NCBI GenBank assembly: GCA_017882545.1
Contig: JADGPG010000041.1
Span: forward strand, 1-61,266
Length of the DNA: 61,266 nucleotides
DNA from: Thermoleophilia bacterium
GTDB taxonomy: Bacteria > Actinomycetota > Thermoleophilia > Miltoncostaeales > Miltoncostaeaceae
Direction of reading: 5' to 3'
Part shown: positions 8,467 to 16,286 of the stretch, piece by piece
Position numbering within the stretch: the stretch's first letter is position 1
Layout: each line of letters opens with the position of its first letter
Position numbers and translations under genes: made by a program
The notes under the pieces: model-generated
The model's input: only the letters and a program-made list of their open reading frames with translations
The model's database searches: none
Told to the model about the DNA's origin: nothing

Positions 8467-9132
8467 ATGCCCAAATTCCCATTCTCGTTGTTTCGCAACG
8501 CCAACGACGACGCGCCCTGGCACGAGCCGGGCTTCCGCGCACGACGCCCGCGCGCATTTCGGATCGCGTCGGTCACGGCCGGTGTCGTACTCTCGGCAGC
8601 GGCCGCCTACGCGGTCACCAACTGGACGGTCGGCCTCAACGGCGGCTCCAGCGGTGAGGCGCAGTCGTCGACGGTCAGCAATCTGACGATCACGGCCGTC
8701 GCGTCGCCTGCCGCCACGAACTTGCTCTTCCCCGGTGCGAACGGCGATGTCGTGGCCACGATCACCAACCCGAACACGAGCCCGGTGACCATCACCGCGG
8801 TCAACCTCCCCACCAACACGACATATGCCGGCGGCTTTACCACCAGCGCGCTGAGCACGGCCCAGACCGGGTGTTCGTCGACGACCTCTCTTGTCGGCTG
8901 GAACTTCGCCACCGGTACGAGCGGCAGCTCACACACCCTGACGACGCCGCTGACGGTCGCGGCCGGGGGCACCCTGACGGTGACCTTCGCCAGCGACGCC
9001 AGCATGGCCACCACCTCGCCGGCGGCCTGTGAGGGCACGTTCTTCTCAATGCCGTCGCTGACCGGTGTCGCGGCAACCGCGGGGGCCGGCACGGCCACCG
9101 TGAGCCCGGCGACCGACAGCTGGACCTCCTAG
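8467..9132 (+). CDS. exported beta-sandwich paralogue (intact)
   Basis: A 221-residue protein and the best-preserved member of the local family. Residues 1-35 are cytoplasmic (MPKFPFSLFRNANDDAPWHE), followed by one hydrophobic segment (VTAGVVLSAAAAYAV) that is a signal peptide or anchor. Then come TNWTVGLNGGSSGEAQSS and a Thr/Val-rich beta domain with PGANGDVVATITNPN, SPVTITAVNLPTNTTYAGG, SSHTLTTPLTVAAGG, and the ending CEGTFFSMPSLTGV then TDSWTS. Two Cys (in TGCSST and ACEG) probably pair. The composition suggests a secreted or cell-surface Ig-like fold. Function unknown. A strong terminator hairpin follows 15 bases after the stop. Confidence 0.78.
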   Translation: MPKFPFSLFRNANDDAPWHEPGFRARRPRAFRIASVTAGVVLSAAAAYAVTNWTVGLNGGSSGEAQSSTVSNLTITAVASPAATNLLFPGANGDVVATITNPNTSPVTITAVNLPTNTTYAGGFTTSALSTAQTGCSSTTSLVGWNFATGTSGSSHTLTTPLTVAAGGTLTVTFASDASMATTSPAACEGTFFSMPSLTGVAATAGAGTATVSPATDSWTS

Positions 9133-9147
9133 CAAGGTACGTTCAAG

Positions 9148-9177
9148 GCGGCCCCGCGGGATCTCCCACGGGGCCGC
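9148..9177 (+). terminator. strong hairpin after the 8467 gene
   Basis: GCGGCCCCG (9148-9156) pairs perfectly with CGGGGCCGC (9169-9177), and GGGA/TCCC extends the stem inside after one mismatch. It begins 15 bases after the stop codon and has no T-run. Confidence 0.7.
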
Positions 9178-9234
9178 GTCGCACTTCCCGCCGAACGCTC
9201 CCGTCGCGGACGAGACTGACCCACGGCGGTCCCC

Positions 9235-9501
9235 ATGACCACATCTCCATTCACGTTGTTCGCCAGCGCCACTGACGACGCGCCCTGGCACGAGCGACAG
9301 CTCCCGCACCCCGACCACGCCGCCGACGTTCACTGCCGGTGGCACGTTGACGGCGACCGTCATCCACGACGCCAGCATGCCCACCACCCCCCCGACCACC
9401 TGTGAGGGCACGTCTTCTCGATGCCAGCACTGACCGGTGTGGCGCCAACAGCGGGCGTCGACGAGGCCACGGCGTACCCGGCGAGCGACAGCTGGAGCTC
9501 C
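9235..9501 (+). pseudogene. internally deleted beta-sandwich paralogue
   Basis: A decayed copy of the 8467 gene. ATG 9235 begins MTTSPFTLFASATDDAPWHE, close to the intact copy's first 20 residues. It then jumps directly to the C-terminal third: TAGGTLTATVIHDASM can be read in another frame around 9330-9380, and MPALTGVAPTAGVDEAT with DSWSS at 9421-9501. The signal segment and most of the beta domain (roughly 130 codons) are missing, the frame shifts at least twice, and the expected stop TAG has become TCG at 9502-9504. No function is expected. Confidence 0.7.
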
Positions 9502-9759
9502 TCGGCACGACACAGCACCCCGCCCAGCGGCGCAGGGCCATCCGCAGGCACACCACACCCCAGTCGCATCCGAGCGTCGCCGGTTCGGCATGTCGGCTGG
9601 ACCCCGTACGGGACGACCGTCCTGAAGGGTCTGACGACTCAAGCCCGAATTTCGTGTGCCGATATCTGATGTATGCGGTGTCCCCGCACCGCGCCCCGAG
9701 CCGGTGCGCCGGCCCATGGCGATCCACGACCTCTGGATTGCACGGAAAGCCCTTCTAAC

Positions 9760-10398
9760 TTGCCGCGCCCCCCTTCTGACTCTCCCCGGAGACCCGCGCC
9801 TGCGCCCGACCGCGGGCCCCGACGGGCCGTCCTCGCGCGCACCGTCGCGGTGGTCGCGGGGTGCATGGTGGTCGGCGCCGGCGCCTACGCGGCCACCAAC
9901 TGGTCGGTGGCGCTCAACGCGGGGTCCAAGGGTCAGGCCCAGTCCGCGTCCGTCGCCAACCTGACGATCAGCGCGATCGCGGTCCCGGCGGCGGTGAACC
10001 AAGCGTACCCCGGGGGATACGGCGATGCGGTCCTGACGATCCACAACACGAGCACCGCCCCGGTGACCATCACCGCCGTGAGCCTGCCGACGAGCACGAC
10101 CTACGCGCCCGGATACTCGAACTCCACGCTCACCACCGCGACGGCGTGCACCAGCTCGGTCACGTGGCGGTTCTCGACCACCACGAGCGGTTCCTCACAC
10201 ACCCTGACGACTCCGCTCATCGTCGGCGCCAACTCCACCCTCACGGTGACGCTGATCAACGACATCACGATGGCGACGACCGCACCGGTGACGTGCACGA
10301 GCAACTACTTCAAGATGCCGTCGCTCACGGCCGTGACGGCGACGGCGGGCGCCGGGACCCCGACGGCCAGCCCCACGACCGACGGCTGGACGGCCTAG
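9760..10398 (+). CDS. exported beta-sandwich paralogue (intact)
   Basis: A 212-residue intact family member. I chose TTG 9760 because GGAAAG ends 10 bases upstream and it gives a short basic N-terminus before the hydrophobic segment (VLARTVAVVAGCMVVGAGAY); ATG 9673 would add 29 unlikely residues. Then follow AATNWSVALNAGSKGQAQSA, PGGYGDAVLTIHNTSTAPVT, a first Cys (TACTSSVTW), SSHTLTTPLIVGANSTLTV, a second Cys (VTCTSNYFKMPSLTAV) and the end TDGWTA. About half of all residues are Thr, Ala, Ser or Val. Secreted or surface-anchored, function unknown. Its stop codon abuts the start of the next gene, so the two are probably translated together. Confidence 0.75.
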   Translation: MPRPPSDSPRRPAPAPDRGPRRAVLARTVAVVAGCMVVGAGAYAATNWSVALNAGSKGQAQSASVANLTISAIAVPAAVNQAYPGGYGDAVLTIHNTSTAPVTITAVSLPTSTTYAPGYSNSTLTTATACTSSVTWRFSTTTSGSSHTLTTPLIVGANSTLTVTLINDITMATTAPVTCTSNYFKMPSLTAVTATAGAGTPTASPTTDGWTA

Positions 10399-10863
10399 AT
10401 GCGTCGGCCCAGATCCTTCACAACGAGGTGGCCGCGGGCCGCGGGCCGATACCTCGCAATTGGCGTTGCGGCCGTCGTGGTCGGGTACGGCGGCACCGCG
10501 CTGGCAACCTCCTGGACCGTGTCGCTCAACACCGGAAGCTCCGCCCAGGGCCAGGCCCCGGCCACGCCTCCACCGCCGGCGACCCCGACGGCCACGTGCG
10601 CGACGGGCGCCACCGTCAAGGTCACGTGGACCGCGGTCACTGGGGCGAAGACCTATACGGCCTATCGCGGGCCGTCGACCACGGGCCCCTGGACCAGCAT
10701 CGGAACCGCCACGGCGCCCACGGTCACGGTGACCAGCGGCACGCTCACGGCCGGGACCTACTACTTCGCCGTGACCATGACGACCAACGACGCCGCCTGG
10801 CCGACGAGTGTCCAGTCGACCGCGAGCGGTTCGCGCACGATCACCGGCTCCACCTGCGCCTAG
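10399..10863 (+). CDS. exported protein, fibronectin-III-like domain
   Basis: A 154-residue exported protein whose ATG follows directly on the stop of the previous gene. The N-terminus repeats the family's export module: a basic start, a hydrophobic stretch (YLAIGVAAVVVGYGGTALAT) and SWTVSLNTGSSAQGQ. After a Pro-rich linker (PATPPPPATPTA) the domain differs from its neighbours and looks like a fibronectin type III fold: VKVTWTAVTGAKTYTAYRG, GPWTSIGTATAPTVTVTSG and GTYYFAVTMTTNDAAW. A Cys at each end of the domain (TCATGA, STCA) could form a disulfide. It probably acts with the neighbouring paralogues at the cell surface. Confidence 0.72.
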   Translation: MRRPRSFTTRWPRAAGRYLAIGVAAVVVGYGGTALATSWTVSLNTGSSAQGQAPATPPPPATPTATCATGATVKVTWTAVTGAKTYTAYRGPSTTGPWTSIGTATAPTVTVTSGTLTAGTYYFAVTMTTNDAAWPTSVQSTASGSRTITGSTCA

Positions 10864-10904
10864 CACGCCCCGGAACCGTCGCAGCCGGTGCCGTGGCCAC
10901 CCAT

Positions 10905-10924
10905 GTGTTACAACGCCGTAACAC
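10905..10924. promoter_or_regulatory. inverted repeat upstream of PAP2 gene
   Basis: GTGTTAC (10905-10911) and GTAACAC (10918-10924) are perfect inverted repeats with a 6-base spacer, ending 22 bases before the start codon at 10946. The symmetry and half-site length suit a dimeric repressor operator. It is less likely a terminator because the stem is AT-rich. Confidence 0.4.
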
Positions 10925-10945
10925 GCCCGGGGGACGCACCGCGCA

Positions 10946-11533
10946 ATGGACTACCAGCTGGAACAATGGATCAACGGGCCCGCGGGCAGCTCGTCCGCCC
11001 TCGACGCGATCATGCGCGCCGCCGCCGACTGGGGGCAGTGGATCTTCGCCGGGATCGTCGTCGTGTGGCTCATCTACGGCTGGGTGCGAGGTGGACGCCG
11101 CGACCGGTGGGGAGCGATCGCGGCGCTCGTCGCCGCGGCGATCGCGCTCGGGATCAACCAGATCGTCGGCCATCTCTGGATGCGTCCCCGACCATTCATC
11201 GCCCACCCGGGCTCCGTGCACATCTTGATCTCCCACGCGAACGATGGATCATTCCCCAGCGACCACGCGGCCGCCGGGTTCGCCATCGCGATGACGCTGT
11301 GGATCATGCACCGGCGCTGGGGCACATTCGCGCTCGTCGTCGCCGCCGTGATGTCGTACGCGCGGGTCTTCGACGGGGTCCACTACCCCGGCGACGTTCT
11401 GGCCGGCGCCGTGATCGGACTCGCCGCCGCCTGGGCCGTCATGCGCTGGGGCGAGCGCCCCCTTGACGCACTGGAAACCTCACTGGATCGCGGCGTACGA
11501 CGGCTTCACCTGCCGGTCCCGCGGACCGATTAG
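10946..11533 (+). CDS. PAP2-family phosphatase
   Basis: A 195-residue integral membrane phosphatase of the PAP2 superfamily, which includes undecaprenyl-diphosphate and phosphatidylglycerophosphate phosphatases. The three signature motifs are visible: HLWMRPRPF (motif 1), GSFPSDHAAAGFA (motif 2 with catalytic His) and ARVFDGVHYPGDVLAG (motif 3 with Arg and His). Four to five membrane segments are evident (WIFAGIVVVWLIYGW, IAALVAAAIALGI, TFALVVAAVMSY, AGAVIGLAAAWAV). Undecaprenyl-pyrophosphate recycling is the most likely role but is not proven. An inverted repeat lies just upstream. Confidence 0.88.
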   Translation: MDYQLEQWINGPAGSSSALDAIMRAAADWGQWIFAGIVVVWLIYGWVRGGRRDRWGAIAALVAAAIALGINQIVGHLWMRPRPFIAHPGSVHILISHANDGSFPSDHAAAGFAIAMTLWIMHRRWGTFALVVAAVMSYARVFDGVHYPGDVLAGAVIGLAAAWAVMRWGERPLDALETSLDRGVRRLHLPVPRTD

Positions 11534-11645
11534 CCCGCGCCTCGCGCCGATGCCGGACACCGTGCGGCAGGGCCCCGGGCGCGGCAGCGAGCTATCGTCG
11601 AACGGTGGCATCTCCCCGCGACACGACGAGCTGCGTCCCGTGCCC

Positions 11646-12554
11646 ATGACCTCGTCCGCGCGAGCCACCCCATCGCTGCTTCCTGATGCCACGCGCGTCC
11701 GCTCGGTTCGGCTCGGGGTGAGCGACATCGAGCGCTCGCTGGCCTGGTACGACCGGTGGTTCGGGCTTGCCGCCCATGCACTCGACGAGCAAGGCGTGCT
11801 CGGACTCGCCCCGATCGGGGGCGATGTCGTGGTCGAGCTCACCGAGCACCGCGGCGCGGAGCCGTTCGATGGACGCCACACGGGACTGTTCCACTTCGCC
11901 CTGTGCGTCCCCGAGCGGGCGGATCTCGCCCGTTGGCTCGCCCACGCCGCCCAGCAGCAGCTGGCGCTCAGCGGCGCTGCCGACCACTTCGTCAGCGAGG
12001 CCATCTACCTCACGGACCCCGACGGCCACGGCATCGAGATCTACTGGGACCGCCCGCGGCGCGCCTGGGAAGGACGCGTGGCCGAGATGACCACCGCCCC
12101 GCTCGACATCAACGGACTGTTCGGAGAGCTTGAAACACTGGCGATCTCGAGCGGGGCCGCACGCGTGCCACCGGCGACCCATCTCGGTCACGTGCATCTC
12201 CAGGTGTCCGACATCGCCGACGCGATCACCTTCTTCCGTGATGTCGTTGGATTCGAACTTGTCCTGGAGTTCGGTGCCCAGGCCGCGTTTTTCAGCACGG
12301 GCGGCTATCACCACCACGTCGGCGCCAATACCTGGGCCTCACGCGGCGCCCGGCCCGCGCCGGACACCATGGTCCACCTGGAGAATGCCACGTTCTCCCT
12401 TCCGGATCCGGCGGGCCTCGACGGCCTGAGGGCACGTGCGGCGGCCGCCGGGATTCCCGTCGCCGAGCATCCCGTCGGGATCGCGGTGCGTGACCCCTCC
12501 GGGACGACGCTCGTGTTTCGCGCCGACGAGGTCGTGTCGGACGCAGCAGACTGA
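11646..12554 (+). CDS. two-domain VOC protein, CatE-like dioxygenase
   Basis: A 302-residue protein with two VOC domains, resembling catechol-2,3-dioxygenase of the CatE/extradiol group. Domain 1 (about 20-150) has VRLGVSDIERSLAWY and the ending LTDPDGHGIEIYWDRP. Domain 2 (about 175-300) has HLGHVHLQVSDIADAITFF, FSTGGYHHHVGANTW and DPSGTTLVFRAD. The His in the HVHLQV strand, the His in HHHVGA and a late acidic residue are candidate Fe(II) ligands. The substrate is unknown. ATG 11646 was chosen because the protein begins sensibly there; ATG 11550 is also in frame, and neither has a strong ribosome-binding site. Confidence 0.82.
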   Translation: MTSSARATPSLLPDATRVRSVRLGVSDIERSLAWYDRWFGLAAHALDEQGVLGLAPIGGDVVVELTEHRGAEPFDGRHTGLFHFALCVPERADLARWLAHAAQQQLALSGAADHFVSEAIYLTDPDGHGIEIYWDRPRRAWEGRVAEMTTAPLDINGLFGELETLAISSGAARVPPATHLGHVHLQVSDIADAITFFRDVVGFELVLEFGAQAAFFSTGGYHHHVGANTWASRGARPAPDTMVHLENATFSLPDPAGLDGLRARAAAAGIPVAEHPVGIAVRDPSGTTLVFRADEVVSDAAD

Positions 12555-12655
12555 CCAGCGGGGCCTCCCAACACGGTTATGCTGTGCGGGATCTGCGGTC
12601 GGCTGTTGCCCCTACCCCGCCCAGGTCCGCACAGTCATCTACAGGGAGGCCCCAC

Positions 12656-13018
12656 ATGGGTTTCTGGCACTTTGTATGGGACGTCTTGGTCGTCTTCGTG
12701 TTCTTGATCTTCTTGATCATGTTCTTCCAGGTCGTGCTTGACCTGTTCCGCAGTCATGATCTTTCCGGCTTGGCAAAGGCCGGATGGGTAATCGTCCTCA
12801 TCATTCTCCCGCTGATCGGCGTACTGATCTACCTGATCGTGCGTGGCAGCGGTATGGCCGAACGGGCGGTGAAGACGCAGCTCGAGGATGCCGACAAGCT
12901 CCGCCGGGCAAGCGGTCTCGCACCGACGGATGAGATCGCGAACGCCAAGAAGCTGTTGGACGACGGCGTGATTTCGCAGGACGAGTTCGACGCCATCAAG
13001 AAGAAGGTCCTCTCCTAG
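12656..13018 (+). CDS. PLDc_N/SHOCT membrane protein
   Basis: A 120-residue protein with two membrane helices (LVVFVFLIFLIMFFQVVL and GWVIVLIILPLIGVLIYLIV). These match the PLDc_N membrane segment found in phospholipase-D-like and other actinobacterial proteins. A cytoplasmic helical linker leads to a C-terminal SHOCT domain (IANAKKLLDDGVISQDEFDA, then IKKKVLS), a short oligomerisation module. ATG 12656 follows AGGGAGG (12642-12648). Function unknown; such proteins are common in actinobacterial envelopes. It ends just before a bidirectional terminator. Confidence 0.85.
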   Translation: MGFWHFVWDVLVVFVFLIFLIMFFQVVLDLFRSHDLSGLAKAGWVIVLIILPLIGVLIYLIVRGSGMAERAVKTQLEDADKLRRASGLAPTDEIANAKKLLDDGVISQDEFDAIKKKVLS

Positions 13019-13051
13019 GACCCGCCGGCGATCGTCGACGGCCGTCTCGCG

Positions 13052-13068
13052 GACCCGGGTTCCGGGTC
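13052..13068. terminator. hairpin between convergent genes
   Basis: GACCCGG (13052-13058), GTT loop, CCGGGTC (13062-13068). It lies between the stop of the SHOCT gene and the stop of the minus-strand SAM hydrolase gene, so it could serve both directions. Confidence 0.55.
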
Positions 13069-13874
13069 TACGGGGCGGCCGGCGCGGTCACCGCCAGTGC
13101 GAGCTCGACCCCCGGGCGGACGCCGAGCCGCATCGCCGCGTCGCCGCAGTTGACCGCCACCGCCAGGTGCCCGTGGCTGTCGAGGTAGATCACGAAGTCC
13201 CCGATCGGCGCGTCGGCAAACGTCCGCACGACGTGTGCGAATGACGAACCGGCCCCGCCGATGATCTCGACGGTGGAGCCGATCATCAGTCCGGCTCCCG
13301 CCGCGTGCTCGCGGGACGCCGCCAGCTGCAGGTTCCCGAAACGGTCACATCCGATCACGGTGGCCTCGAGCCGGCCCGCAACGACGGTCGGCGCCGGAAT
13401 CTCCGGTGCGTGAATCCCGGTGGGATCGATCGCCACGCCCACCTCCTCGAGGCCCGCACCCACGGCGAGGCGCGCCGCGACTGGGGCGAACAGGTCGCGC
13501 CCCTCGAAGGTGGCGGGCGCTCCGGGAATGGGCGGCAGCTGCACGGCCGCGGTCGCGCCCAGGGCACGTGCCGCAAACCCGAGCACACCGTTGTTCGGTC
13601 CGACGAGCGCGCCACCGTCGGCCAGGCGGACCGCCACGGCCCGCCTCGCGGTGCCGACGCCGGGATCCACGACGGCCAGATGGACGGCGCCCGGGAGGCG
13701 TGCCGCCAGGCGGGCGAGGACGACCGCCGCGAACCGCACGTCACCCGGCGGGATGTCGTGGGCGAGGTCGACGCGCACGATCTGGGGATCGGCGGCAACG
13801 AGGACGGCGTGCAGGGCGCCGACATGTTCGCTGTGCGGGCCGTAGTCGGTCAGGAGCGTCACGATCGGAGTCAT
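13068..13874 (-). CDS. SAM hydroxide adenosyltransferase (DUF62 family)
   Basis: A 268-residue member of the SAM hydrolase / fluorinase-chlorinase family, which splits S-adenosylmethionine into adenosine and methionine using water. The N-terminal signature is complete: IVTLLTDYGPHSEHVGALHA, then DLAHDIPPGDVRFAA, VHLAVVDPGVGTARRAV and LVGPNNGVLGFAA. The C-terminal domain has ATVIGCDRFGNLQLA. The TDYG, HDIPPGD and VDPGVG(T/S) motifs with a following Arg are the marks of the hydrolase type rather than the halogenases. Its ATG overlaps the stop of cobA-hemD by four bases (ATGA), making it the last gene of the heme/siroheme operon. Confidence 0.9.
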   Translation of the reverse strand: MTPIVTLLTDYGPHSEHVGALHAVLVAADPQIVRVDLAHDIPPGDVRFAAVVLARLAARLPGAVHLAVVDPGVGTARRAVAVRLADGGALVGPNNGVLGFAARALGATAAVQLPPIPGAPATFEGRDLFAPVAARLAVGAGLEEVGVAIDPTGIHAPEIPAPTVVAGRLEATVIGCDRFGNLQLAASREHAAGAGLMIGSTVEIIGGAGSSFAHVVRTFADAPIGDFVIYLDSHGHLAVAVNCGDAAMRLGVRPGVELALAVTAPAAP

Positions 13875-15391
13875 TGGCCGTCGCCTCCGGCGGCCCTGCA
13901 CAGAGCGTCGACGAGCCCCGGGATCGTGTGCGGATCCGCCTCGGCGAACACGGGGATGGCCCCATCGCGCAGCGTCGCGCTGGTGACAGGACCAATCGAG
14001 ACGGCACGGCCCGACATGCGCGCAGCGCGGTCCGGCCCCACCAGTTCGACGAAGCGCCGCACAGTTGACGACGCCGTGAAGGTCACGTAGTCGGCGTCGA
14101 GGGCGCGCGTGATCCGATCGGGATCCGGGGCGTCGGCAACCGCCTCGTACAGCTCGAGTTCGTCCACCCGGGCGCCCCGCGCGGTCAGGCCGTCCACGAG
14201 CGTCGGCCGGGCGCCGCGTGCCCGCGCGACCAGTACCGGGACGCCGGTCAGATCGTCGCCGTCGAGTGCGGCGAGGATCCCCTCGGCCAGGAACGCGTCG
14301 GGGACCAGATCGGCACGCAGGCCGCGACCCTCCAGACGCGCCGCCGTGGCCGGACCGATCGCCACGATGCGCGCGTCGCGGTGGATCGCGCGTACGTCGG
14401 CACCGCGATCGGCGAGGCGCGCGCACAGCGCGTCAACGCCGTTGACGCTTGTCAGCACCACCATCCGGTAGTCGCCGATACGGCCAAGGACCGACATCAG
14501 GCCGGGCGGCTCGGCCAGTGGCGCGATTCGGATCACCGGCAACTCGATCACCTCGGCGCCGAGCTGGCCGAGGCGTCGGCTGAGTTCGCTCGCCTGTGCA
14601 CGTGCACGTGTCACCACCACCGACCGACCCGCCAGCGGCCGGAACCCGCGCCAGTCGATCTCGGGCGACAACGCCGCAACCTCACCGACCACCACGACGG
14701 CCGGATTTCCAAGATCGGCGTCCGCCGCGGCGCGGGCGATGGTGCCCAGCGTCGCGATCACCTGGCGCTGGCGGGGCAGCGTCCCCCACTGGACGACTCC
14801 CGCGGGCTGGCCCTCCGGTCGCCCCGCGGCGATCAGGCGGTCGGCGATCGACGCCAGGCGTCCCATACCCATCAGGATGACCAGCGTCCCCGGCGTGCGT
14901 GCGAGCGCATCCCAGTCGGTCTGCTCACTCGGCTTGGTGGGGTCCTCGTGCCCGGTCACGACCGTGAACGACGTCGCCACCGCTCGATGGGTCACGGGAA
15001 TTCCTGCGGCGCCCGGTGCGGCGATGGCGCTCGTGATACCCGGGACGATCTCTAACGGGAGCCCGTCGGCGTTCACGGCCATGGCCTCCTCGCCGCCGCG
15101 CCCGAACACGAACGGGTCACCCCCCTTGAGGCGGACGACCCCGAGCCCTTCGCGGGCCAGGTCGACCAGGGTCTGGTTGATCTGGTCTTGGGTCAGCGCC
15201 TGGCGTCCGGGTGCCTTGCCGGCATCGATGATCCGCGCATCGGGGCGGCACAGGGCGACGAGGGCCTCGGTCCCGAGACGGTCCACCACGACGGCGTCGG
15301 CCACCTCGAGCAGCTCGCGCCCGCGCACGGTGATGAGCCCGGGATCACCCGGGCCGGCTCCGACCAGTGCCACCCATCCGACGTCGGTCAT
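13871..15391 (-). CDS. cobA-hemD: uroporphyrinogen-III methyltransferase/synthase fusion
   Basis: A 506-residue bifunctional enzyme. Residues 1-245 are the SAM-dependent uroporphyrinogen-III C-methyltransferase: VALVGAGPGDPGLITVRGRE, RLKGGDPFVFGRGGEEA, PGITSAIAAPGAAGIPVTHR and LVILMGMGRL, leading to precorrin-2. Residues 255-506 are uroporphyrinogen-III synthase, which closes the hydroxymethylbilane ring: SVVVTRARAQASELSRRL, VVLTSVNGVDAL and YVTFTASSTVRRFVEL. One protein thus stands at the branch between heme and siroheme. The open frame extends upstream, but MTDVGWVALVG at 15391 is the family start and overlaps the hemC stop (ATGA). Such fusions are known in actinobacteria and firmicutes. 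Confidence 0.93.
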   Translation of the reverse strand: MTDVGWVALVGAGPGDPGLITVRGRELLEVADAVVVDRLGTEALVALCRPDARIIDAGKAPGRQALTQDQINQTLVDLAREGLGVVRLKGGDPFVFGRGGEEAMAVNADGLPLEIVPGITSAIAAPGAAGIPVTHRAVATSFTVVTGHEDPTKPSEQTDWDALARTPGTLVILMGMGRLASIADRLIAAGRPEGQPAGVVQWGTLPRQRQVIATLGTIARAAADADLGNPAVVVVGEVAALSPEIDWRGFRPLAGRSVVVTRARAQASELSRRLGQLGAEVIELPVIRIAPLAEPPGLMSVLGRIGDYRMVVLTSVNGVDALCARLADRGADVRAIHRDARIVAIGPATAARLEGRGLRADLVPDAFLAEGILAALDGDDLTGVPVLVARARGARPTLVDGLTARGARVDELELYEAVADAPDPDRITRALDADYVTFTASSTVRRFVELVGPDRAARMSGRAVSIGPVTSATLRDGAIPVFAEADPHTIPGLVDALCRAAGGDGQ

Positions 15392-16266
15392 GCCACATCC
15401 TGACGTAATGCCGCCAGAACGTCGCGACCCGCAGCGGCCACATCGCGGTCCGGGCGCGTCACGGTGATGTGGTGGCCGCCGGTCCCGTCGGCGTCGTCTG
15501 CGGCAAACGCGGTGATCCAGAGACCCGTCGGCGACGGCACGCAATATGCGCCCAGCGGCGTCATGCACCCGCCTCCCATGCCCGACAGCACCGCGCGCTC
15601 GACGTTCAGGCTCAGGTGCGCGTCGAGGTCGTCCAGACACGCCAGGGCCGTACGGGTGTCGAGGTCGTCGCGGCGCCCCTCGATCGCCAGAAGCCCCTGC
15701 CCCGGCGCCGGCACGCACACCGGCGGCGCGAGCACCAGCACGTCAGGGCGGCGGATCTCCAGCCGGATGAGTCCTGCGGCGGCGAGCACGAGCGCGTCCA
15801 CGTCGCCACGGTCGCGGCGCTCGAGACGGGTGCCGACGTTTCCGCGCAGCTCAACGATCTCGAGGTCGGGCCGGATGATCGTGAGCTGCGCGCGTCGTCG
15901 CGGACTGCTCGTCCCGATGCGCGCTCCGCGGGGAAGTCGGCCGAGATCGTCCGTGACCCCGACGAGCACGTCCCGCGCGTCTTCGCGGGCGGGAACCGCG
16001 AGCACTGCCAGCCCGGGCGGGAGCTCCACCGGCAGGTCCTTGGCCGAGTGCACCGCGATGTCGGCCCGACCGTCGAGCAGCGCCTGCTCGAGCTCCTTGA
16101 CGAACATGCCGCGGTCGGGGGGCGGCTGACCGGGTGCCGCGCTCCAGCGGTCGCCGCTCGTGACGATCTCCAGGAGCTCAACCTCATGCCCTGCGCCCTC
16201 CAGCCGCACGGCTATCGCGCGGCTCTGGGCACGCGCCAGCGGTGAGCGACGGGTGGCGAGGACCAG
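15388..16266 (-). CDS. hemC: hydroxymethylbilane synthase, unusual start
   Basis: Porphobilinogen deaminase, which joins four porphobilinogens into hydroxymethylbilane. The conserved blocks are all present: LATRRSPLARAQS, MFVKELEQALLDGRADIAVH with SAKDLP, RIGTSSPRRRAQL, VELRGNVGTRLERR, VPAPGQGLLAIEG and the dipyrromethane-cofactor Cys in GMGGGCMTPLGA. The start is odd. After the hemA stop at 16287 there is no ATG, GTG or TTG in frame before the LATRRSP block. The best candidate is CTG 16266, with GGAGAG 11 bases upstream; the position where homologues have Met is GTC. An in-frame start far upstream would overlap hemA by 330 bases and is unlikely. Confidence 0.88.
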   Translation of the reverse strand: MVLATRRSPLARAQSRAIAVRLEGAGHEVELLEIVTSGDRWSAAPGQPPPDRGMFVKELEQALLDGRADIAVHSAKDLPVELPPGLAVLAVPAREDARDVLVGVTDDLGRLPRGARIGTSSPRRRAQLTIIRPDLEIVELRGNVGTRLERRDRGDVDALVLAAAGLIRLEIRRPDVLVLAPPVCVPAPGQGLLAIEGRRDDLDTRTALACLDDLDAHLSLNVERAVLSGMGGGCMTPLGAYCVPSPTGLWITAFAADDADGTGGHHITVTRPDRDVAAAGRDVLAALRQDVA

Positions 16267-16286
16267 CCGGACGGTGGCTCTCCGAC

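Noticed and set aside
9046-10044. 332-codon minus-strand frame over the paralogue region
   Set aside because: Antisense of beta-sandwich genes; no family resemblance.
9861-11228. 455-codon plus-strand frame across the paralogues and PAP2 gene
   Set aside because: Covers three supported genes in another frame; His/Arg/Asp-rich shadow.
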